Source: Candidatus Bathyarchaeota archaeon (GTDB taxonomy: Archaea > Thermoproteota > Bathyarchaeia > Bathyarchaeales > Bathyarchaeaceae). Taken from it: a DNA stretch of 5,220 nt. This document shows, one piece after another, positions 1 to 4,306 of this stretch (positions within the stretch are counted from its first letter, which is position 1; every line of letters begins with the position of its first letter). The position numbers and the translations under genes were made by a program. The stretch covers positions 1 to 5,220 of the forward strand of contig JAOZIC010000170.1 in assembly GCA_026014605.1 (NCBI GenBank), written 5' to 3'. The notes below the pieces were generated by a model that was not told the DNA's origin, made no database searches, and saw only the letters and a list, made by a program, of their open reading frames with translations.

Positions 1-851
1 TGAATGAATTCTCTGCGGGTTACGTCAAAGGCGGGGTTTCGTATAATCAAACCATCAGGCGGCGTGTCCCATACTTCTGTGGTGCTTCGTTCCTCGATTT
101 TCTCAAAGCTACCAAGAACTGTAACAGGGTCAAATTTGAGCAACTCAGTTGCAACATAAAACGGAGTCCGCGCCTCCTTAGCAGCCAAAGCAACCATACT
201 GGTTCCAATCTTGTTCACAACATTACCTTCAGAAGTTATCGCATCCGCGCCAACAACAACAAAGTCAACCTGATTCATAAAATGGCGAACCGCAGAATCC
301 ACAATCATCGTTGTTCTGATTTGTGAATCCAACATCTCCTTTGCAGTAATCCGGCCCTGAAAAACAGGCCGCGACTCGGTACAAACAACATCAAATGTTT
401 TTCCATCCAGTTTTGCCCTCTTCAAAATGTTAGCAACCGTAGAAGAATGACAATGCGTAAGAACCCGCGAGTGGTTAGATATCCGTTTAGAGCCAATAGA
501 TGCAATAGTTTGCTGTGATTGTTCTAGGCGCTCCAAAAACTGTTGAGTAACCGTTGAAACCAAATCAGCCAACTCGGAAACACCAGTTTCTTCGCTAGAC
601 TCCACCGCCGAAATTATGTAACGAACCGCATTTCTCATCAACGGCTCAGTAGACCTAGAAGCAAACAGAACGGTTTTGGCTTCGTTTAGTTCACTCAAAA
701 ACGCTGCTTTATTTTTGGCTTTGGATTCTTTGGTTCCAGCATCAACAGATTTTATGGCAGCTATTGCCACGTTTCGTGCGCCTTGTATTTGTAGCCGCTT
801 TATTTTATCTGCGGAGTCCAAAACAGTTTTCCACAAACTTGCATCCCCCAA
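1..851 (-). CDS. Ribose-1,5-bisphosphate isomerase / aIF2B-like protein, partial at 3' end
   Basis: Member of the eIF2B alpha/beta/delta-like family, closest to archaeal ribose-1,5-bisphosphate isomerases, which convert R15P to ribulose 1,5-bisphosphate in the archaeal AMP pathway. The 283 residues visible run off the left edge; about 40 C-terminal residues are probably missing. Seen: an N-terminal helical region, LTHCHSSTV (131-139) with Cys134, TESRP...QGRITAKE (158-172), VVDSA-like IVDSAVRHFM (183-192), VVVGADAIT (198-206) with Asp203, NKIGT (213-217) and NPAFDVT (272-278). Cys134 and Asp203 match the catalytic Cys/Asp pair of the isomerases. Oddly, the family's early RGA motif reads QGA (Gln23-Ala25). 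An in-frame TGA at 861-863 and no ATG force a TTG start at 849-851, which puts the N-terminus where the family expects it. No Shine-Dalgarno is visible. The gene follows the dehydrogenase after 80 bases and is separated from it by a T-rich tract. A regulatory aIF2B-type subunit is the alternative. Confidence 0.8.
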   Translation of the reverse strand, partial: MGDASLWKTVLDSADKIKRLQIQGARNVAIAAIKSVDAGTKESKAKNKAAFLSELNEAKTVLFASRSTEPLMRNAVRYIISAVESSEETGVSELADLVSTVTQQFLERLEQSQQTIASIGSKRISNHSRVLTHCHSSTVANILKRAKLDGKTFDVVCTESRPVFQGRITAKEMLDSQIRTTMIVDSAVRHFMNQVDFVVVGADAITSEGNVVNKIGTSMVALAAKEARTPFYVATELLKFDPVTVLGSFEKIEERSTTEVWDTPPDGLIIRNPAFDVTRREFI

Positions 852-868
852 ACTAACATGTCATCTAT

Positions 869-877
869 GTAATATTG
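869..877 (-). promoter_or_regulatory. Candidate box A for the R15P isomerase-like gene
   Basis: On the minus strand the sequence reads CAATATTAC, centred about 22 bases upstream of the TTG start. This is slightly close for a leaderless transcript, where about 26 is usual. A second weak candidate, TTTTTAAGC at 887-895, would give a leader of roughly 14 bases. Neither is a strong match to the archaeal TATA consensus, so the call rests mostly on position. Confidence 0.25.
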
Positions 878-890
878 AATAGGGTAGCTT

Positions 891-914
891 AAAAACCTAA
901 AAAGAAAACAAAAA
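891..914 (-). terminator. Oligo-T tract, probable archaeal terminator after the dehydrogenase gene
   Basis: Just downstream of the dehydrogenase stop codon (TAA at 932-934) the minus strand carries four T runs of 4 to 5 bases broken by only one to three other bases. No hairpin precedes them, as is typical for intrinsic termination by archaeal RNA polymerase. The tract suggests that at least part of the transcription of the upstream genes ends here and that the next gene has its own promoter. Confidence 0.5.
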
Positions 915-931
915 CGGGTGAGACTTAAGGG

Positions 932-1855
932 TTACTTCTTTTGAGCTACGTGCTGCTCAATAGCCTTGATTACACCTTCACCTTTCTCGTCGATTGCTTC
1001 GTGGCTTTGACCAATACTGTGAGGAGTAGCGATAACGAGTTCGTGCTGAATCAAAGCGTTGGCTGTTTCGTCTTCGAACGGCGTCTTGGTGGAGAAAACA
1101 TCCAAAGCAGCACCAACCTTTCCACTTCGAACGGCTTCAAGCAATGCTTCTTCGTTAATGATACCACCGCGTGCAGTATTCACAAGAAACGCGCCTTTTT
1201 TCATTTTGGCGAGTTCATCTTTTCCAATCAAATCTTTGGTGGAACCAGTCAGTGGACAGTTAACAGACAAAAAGTCAGATGTCCGCAAAAGCTCATCTAA
1301 ACTAACCATGGTTACGCCTGGTGCGTCTTGAATGCAGGGGTCAGAAACTACAACTTTCATTCCCAATGCAGAACCTAAACGTGCCACTTCGCGCCCGATT
1401 TTACCGCATCCAACAATTCCCAAGATTTTGTCGGTAACACGGCAACCAACAAGGGAGGTTTTCTTCCATTGTCCCTGTTTCATTGAGCGGTCTCCTTCAA
1501 CTAGGTTTGTGGCGTGGGCTAGAATGTATGCGATAACACCTTGGGCAACGTCATAAGATTGGGCAGGAACGTTATAGAATTTGATTCCGTGCTCGTTTAA
1601 ACAATCCAAGTCAATGTGGTCGATACCGTGGGTTGCGGTGATTACACATTCTAGGCTTTTCATTACGTCAACTAATTCTTTGTTTACCTTTGTTTTGCTT
1701 CGGACTACAAGTATTGTAACTTCGTTAAGAGGCAAACTGTAGTCTATGTCGCTGGATTGGAAAGCTTTCCCATATTTAGACAGGCGGTCAAGGAATTCTT
1801 GACCAAAGTTGTCACACACTAGGATTGTATGGTTGCTCATTGTTTCTTCACACAT
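932..1855 (-). CDS. D-isomer-specific 2-hydroxyacid dehydrogenase (phosphoglycerate dehydrogenase-like, no ACT domain)
   Basis: NAD(P)-dependent 2-hydroxyacid dehydrogenase of 307 residues, the usual length for short archaeal PGDH, with no regulatory ACT domain. Seen: RSKTKV (52-57) and THGIDHID (75-82) of the substrate domain, Rossmann motif GCGKIG (149-154) followed by Asp172 at the end of the second strand, NTARGG (226-231) with catalytic Arg229, and TPHS (277-280) with catalytic His279. The catalytic Glu expected five residues after the Asp of the LDVF motif (251-254) is Lys257, so normal chemistry is in doubt. Asp172 suggests NAD rather than NADP. Likely role: 3-phosphoglycerate or hydroxypyruvate/sulfolactate-type oxidoreduction, paired with the aminotransferase encoded 127 bases upstream. 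Two starts are possible: ATG at 1853-1855, and ATG at 1838-1840 (residue 6), which has GTGA seven bases upstream and gives a more family-like N-terminus. The family is sure; the substrate is not. Confidence 0.88.
   Translation of the reverse strand: MCEETMSNHTILVCDNFGQEFLDRLSKYGKAFQSSDIDYSLPLNEVTILVVRSKTKVNKELVDVMKSLECVITATHGIDHIDLDCLNEHGIKFYNVPAQSYDVAQGVIAYILAHATNLVEGDRSMKQGQWKKTSLVGCRVTDKILGIVGCGKIGREVARLGSALGMKVVVSDPCIQDAPGVTMVSLDELLRTSDFLSVNCPLTGSTKDLIGKDELAKMKKGAFLVNTARGGIINEEALLEAVRSGKVGAALDVFSTKTPFEDETANALIQHELVIATPHSIGQSHEAIDEKGEGVIKAIEQHVAQKK
1846..1851 (-). promoter_or_regulatory. Possible ribosome binding site for the internal ATG at 1840
   Basis: GTGA on the minus strand (1851-1848) matches part of the archaeal Shine-Dalgarno sequence GGAGGTGA and sits seven bases before the second ATG of the dehydrogenase. 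No comparable match precedes the first ATG. This favours the shorter 302-residue protein, but four bases is a weak match. Confidence 0.3.
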
Positions 1856-1890
1856 TTTTTCTGTTACACGCAGTTCGGGGAATCTACTGT

Positions 1891-1900
1891 TTTATTTTAA
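1891..1900 (-). promoter_or_regulatory. Candidate box A for the 2-hydroxyacid dehydrogenase gene
   Basis: The minus strand reads TTAAAATAAA, a good archaeal TATA-like element, centred about 40 bases before the ATG at 1855. Transcription starting about 26 bases downstream would give a leader of roughly 15 bases. A second similar element, GCTTAAATAA, lies at 1951-1960, nearer the end of the aminotransferase gene, and would give a leader of about 75 bases. The 127-base gap (1856-1982) holds no visible small gene. Confidence 0.4.
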
Positions 1901-1982
1901 GTGTCCCTTTATGCCAAACAGTTCGTTAGCTCAGGACAAAACCCAACGCATTATTTAAGCATTTATGGAATGTTTAAACTGT

Positions 1983-3065
1983 TTACTGGGTGCCCATCGC
2001 AAGTTTGTTGATCACATATTCCAGACTTTTCAGCATATCATCTATGGTTTCCATTTCGATGTAACCCATATTTCCGATTCTAAACGTAGAATTCTGCACA
2101 GAACCGTAACCTTTTGCAAGCTCAAACCTTAAGTTACGCATTGCCTCATAAACAGCAACACCGTCAACACCCTCAGGAGAATTCACACAGTTCACGGTTG
2201 GACTTTCAAACCCAGCCCTCGGAAACATCGTCAACCCCAGTTTGCGAACTCCTTCACGGATTCTGCTGTTGCGCTGTGCATACAAGTCAAAGAACCACTG
2301 TTTACCGCCCTTGCTTTCGATTATTTGTAGAATCGTGTACAAACCAGAAATCTGAGGAATAACCGAAGTCACCGGGGTACCCTTCTTTTTCTGGTGTTTT
2401 TCCCAGACTTTGAAATCAAAATACCACCCCTTGTTTTGGGCAGTTTCAGACTTTTTCAGGGCTTCGGCACTTACGCTACCCATACTTAATCCAGGGGGAA
2501 CACCAAAACATTTCTGGGAACTGGAAAAACAAACATCCAACCCCCAACGGTCAACATCGATTCTGGTTCCACCCATGGAACTTACGGCGTCAACAAGCAC
2601 CAGTTTTCCGTGGCTTTTTGCTACTTCAGCCAGTTTCTGCAACGGATTTATCAGCCCAATGCTTGTTTCGTTGTGCGTAATACAGACTGCTTCAACACCC
2701 TTAGTTTTTGACAGTTTCTCGTCAAGCATATCTGGAGTAACTGGTTCACCTAACGTAGATTCTACGGTTTCAACCTGTTTACCGTTAGAAACCCCAACCT
2801 CTGCAAACCGTTCCCCAAACGCGCCCGAAACACAGACCAGCATCTTCTTGTGTACACAGTTACGAACAGAAGCTTCCATGAAACCTGAACCGGTGCTGGA
2901 AAACAGGAAAACTTCGTTTTGTGTTTCTAACAGCTTCTGGAGAAGCGCTACGGTTGCAACGTGCAGACCCTTGTATTCTGCACTGCGATGACTAACCATT
3001 TGCATACCCATTGCTTTCAAAACTTCAGGATAACAAGCAACAGGACCCGCCGTGAACAAATTCAA
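1983..3065 (-). CDS. Class V aminotransferase, serine-pyruvate / alanine-glyoxylate (AgxT) type
   Basis: PLP-dependent fold-type I aminotransferase, 360 residues, full length for the AgxT/SPT group. Seen: LFTAGPV (3-9) at the N-terminus, SHRSAEY (25-31), cofactor loop STGSG (57-61), HNETSIG (131-137), Asp159 in LVDAVSSMGG that pairs with the pyridine nitrogen, SQKCFGVPPG (183-192) with Schiff-base Lys185, and FRIGNMG (328-334) with Arg329 for the substrate carboxylate. Archaeal relatives act as phosphoserine, serine-pyruvate, aspartate or alanine-glyoxylate aminotransferases, so specificity cannot be read from motifs. Beside a PGDH-like gene, a serine or phosphoserine aminotransferase is the first guess; cysteate:2-oxoacid transamination is an alternative. 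The start is TTG (3063-3065): an in-frame TAA lies just upstream, the next ATG is codon 19 and would remove the conserved GPV segment, and GGTG precedes the TTG by six bases. Confidence 0.9.
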   Translation of the reverse strand: MNLFTAGPVACYPEVLKAMGMQMVSHRSAEYKGLHVATVALLQKLLETQNEVFLFSSTGSGFMEASVRNCVHKKMLVCVSGAFGERFAEVGVSNGKQVETVESTLGEPVTPDMLDEKLSKTKGVEAVCITHNETSIGLINPLQKLAEVAKSHGKLVLVDAVSSMGGTRIDVDRWGLDVCFSSSQKCFGVPPGLSMGSVSAEALKKSETAQNKGWYFDFKVWEKHQKKKGTPVTSVIPQISGLYTILQIIESKGGKQWFFDLYAQRNSRIREGVRKLGLTMFPRAGFESPTVNCVNSPEGVDGVAVYEAMRNLRFELAKGYGSVQNSTFRIGNMGYIEMETIDDMLKSLEYVINKLAMGTQ

Positions 3066-3071
3066 TTTTTA

Positions 3072-3075
3072 CACC
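3072..3075 (-). promoter_or_regulatory. Ribosome binding site supporting the TTG start of the aminotransferase
   Basis: GGTG on the minus strand, six bases before the TTG at 3065, matches the archaeal anti-Shine-Dalgarno. Together with the in-frame stop just upstream and the conserved N-terminus, it settles the non-ATG start. Confidence 0.5.
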
Positions 3076-3098
3076 AAAACAACAAACAGCAACTTGCA

Positions 3099-3106
3099 GT
3101 ATTAAA
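3099..3106 (-). promoter_or_regulatory. Candidate box A for the aminotransferase gene
   Basis: TTTAATAC on the minus strand is centred about 38 bases before the TTG start and would place the transcript start near 3077, just ahead of the GGTG. It lies in the 63-base gap after the desulfhydrase-like gene, so the aminotransferase may be started independently or only partly co-transcribed. Confidence 0.35.
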
Positions 3107-3128
3107 CCTTTATTTGACCACCCAGAGG

Positions 3129-4148
3129 TCAAAGTTTACTTAGTTCATCACGGTAAAGACACAAAGCCGCAAGTCCACCAGTATGGAAAAACACTACGTT
3201 GTCGTCTTTTTTGAAGTAGCCTTTCTTGATTTTGTCGATTAGCATGACCATTGCTTTGCCTGTGTAGATTGGGTCTAAAAAGATGCCTTCGGTTTGCGCC
3301 ATTAACTTGATTGCATCTTTTACGTCGTTGTTTATCACACCGTAGCCTTCTTTGATGTAATCGTCAAAAACAACCACATCGTCAACACCAACACAAACAT
3401 CAGCACCATAGAGTCTGGCACACCCGTTAGCCATTTCAACAATGTTTTTTGATGCGTCCTCTTTAGAAGCAAAAACGCTTGCTCCAACAACTTTAGTGTC
3501 AACACCCAACAGTTTAGTTCCCAAAACCAAACCAGCCTGCGTGCCACCCGTTCCACAGGTGCAAACAATGTAGTCTACGGTTTTGTTTAAGGCTTCAAAC
3601 TGGCTAACTACTTCCTGAAGTGCAAGAACGTACCCTGGAACAGTCAACGGAACAGAAGCTCCAGCAGAAACAACATACGGAGTATGACCTTTTGCAGAAT
3701 ATTCCTTGGCAAGCTTGTTCATGTATTCTTCAAGGTGTGGACCGTAAGTTTCCAAGAAATTGATTTCCGCACCCAACAGCTTGTCCAAAAGCAGGTTCCC
3801 ATCATAAACCGCGGGTTCGGGTCCAACCAAAACCAAAACAGGTTTCATCCCAAGCCTCCGAGCGGCAGAGGCAACCATGCATGCACAGTTTGACTGAACT
3901 GCACCCGTGGAAATCATTGTGTCTGCGCCTTTGTTTTTGGCGTCTGCAAACAAAAACTCCAGTTTTCGTGCCTTGTTTCCTCCAAAGGATAGGTCGGTCA
4001 TGTCGTCTCGTTTAACGTACAGGTTTGGTCCACCCAAAGCTTCGGTTAGGCGGGGCATTGGTTGTAGTGGTGTTGGGAATCCTGCAAAACATGTTTTTTG
4101 TTTGCGCATCTTCTGGAGAACTAAAGAGTTGTTTACCAAGTTTTTCAC
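3129..4148 (-). CDS. D-cysteine desulfhydrase / L-cysteate sulfo-lyase family PLP enzyme
   Basis: Fold-type II PLP enzyme of 339 residues in the ACC deaminase / D-cysteine desulfhydrase / cysteate sulfo-lyase family, which cleaves a three-carbon amino acid to pyruvate, ammonia and a leaving group (sulfide or sulfite). Seen: FPTPLQPMPRL (24-34), KRDD (46-49), GGNKARKLEF (56-65) with Schiff-base Lys59, QSN (85-87), phosphate loop GTGGTQAG (199-206), GYG (268-270) with Tyr269, LDPIYTGKA (291-299) with Tyr295, and HTGG (322-325). Thr296 and Thr323 stand where ACC deaminases have Glu and Leu, which argues against ACC deaminase. Unusually, QSN is followed by Cys88 rather than His or Gln, and two Cys-x-Cys pairs (88/90, 196/198) flank cofactor-binding loops. 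The start is uncertain: GTG at 4146-4148, right after an in-frame TGA, or ATG at 4107-4109 (residue 14). It diverges from a cysteine synthase homologue and precedes the aminotransferase by 63 bases. D-cysteine and L-cysteate are both plausible substrates. Confidence 0.87.
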   Translation of the reverse strand: MKNLVNNSLVLQKMRKQKTCFAGFPTPLQPMPRLTEALGGPNLYVKRDDMTDLSFGGNKARKLEFLFADAKNKGADTMISTGAVQSNCACMVASAARRLGMKPVLVLVGPEPAVYDGNLLLDKLLGAEINFLETYGPHLEEYMNKLAKEYSAKGHTPYVVSAGASVPLTVPGYVLALQEVVSQFEALNKTVDYIVCTCGTGGTQAGLVLGTKLLGVDTKVVGASVFASKEDASKNIVEMANGCARLYGADVCVGVDDVVVFDDYIKEGYGVINNDVKDAIKLMAQTEGIFLDPIYTGKAMVMLIDKIKKGYFKKDDNVVFFHTGGLAALCLYRDELSKL

Positions 4149-4165
4149 TCAGCACACTGTTGATG

Positions 4166-4177
4166 CAAATATATTTG
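4166..4177 (-). promoter_or_regulatory. Palindromic box A of the desulfhydrase-like gene
   Basis: CAAATATATTTG is a perfect 12-base palindrome containing a strong TATA-like core (AAATATATTT, 4167-4176). For the minus strand it would place the transcript start near 4145, very close to the GTG at 4148. Either the message is nearly leaderless, or the GTG lies outside it and the ATG at 4109 is used. Being symmetrical, it gives no direction by itself; distance to the plus-strand gene (about 135 bases) favours minus-strand use. Confidence 0.45.
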
Positions 4178-4258
4178 TTGTTACTTGAATCTGTAAGTTT
4201 CGGTTAAAGAATATTTCAAGACTGGAAGTAATCAATATACATTCAACCAGAAACAGAA

Positions 4259-4268
4259 AGTTTTAATA
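4259..4268 (+). promoter_or_regulatory. Candidate box A for the cysteine synthase gene
   Basis: AGTTTTAATA on the plus strand is centred about 43 bases before the TTG at 4307, predicting a transcript start near 4290 and a leader of about 16 bases. The match to the archaeal TATA consensus is fair. A weak AGGG at 4291-4294 lies 12 bases from the start codon, rather far for a ribosome binding site. Confidence 0.35.
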
Positions 4269-4306
4269 GAGTAACAAATCGTCACCGTTCAGGGAATGGT
4301 TTCACA

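Noticed and set aside
676..1556. Several plus-strand open frames of 60 to 119 codons opposite the isomerase-like and dehydrogenase genes
   Set aside because: They mirror conserved minus-strand coding sequence, overlap one another, and have low-complexity translations without family motifs.
1972..1985. Small overlapping palindromes GTTTAAAC and TAAACTGTTTA at the end of the aminotransferase gene
   Set aside because: They are very short, AT-rich and overlap the stop codon; such palindromes arise easily by chance and no second copy was seen.
2410..2991. Long plus-strand open frame (193 codons) opposite the aminotransferase gene
   Set aside because: It lies wholly antisense to a gene with all catalytic motifs of its family; its translation shows no recognisable domain and is explained by the codon bias of the real gene.
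932..3065. Dehydrogenase plus aminotransferase as a PdxB/SerC-like pair for pyridoxal phosphate synthesis
   Set aside because: The RSxTKV and TDHID-like motifs are shared widely among hydroxyacid dehydrogenases, the protein lacks the extra C-terminal domain of PdxB, and archaea generally make PLP by the PdxS/PdxT route.
3129..4148. 1-aminocyclopropane-1-carboxylate deaminase
   Set aside because: Thr296 (YTGKA) and Thr323 (HTGG) occupy the positions that are Glu and Leu in true ACC deaminases.
4181..4198. Possible operator with TTAC/GTAA arms in the divergent intergenic region
   Set aside because: Only four base pairs are symmetrical and the inner bases do not pair, so it does not exceed chance.
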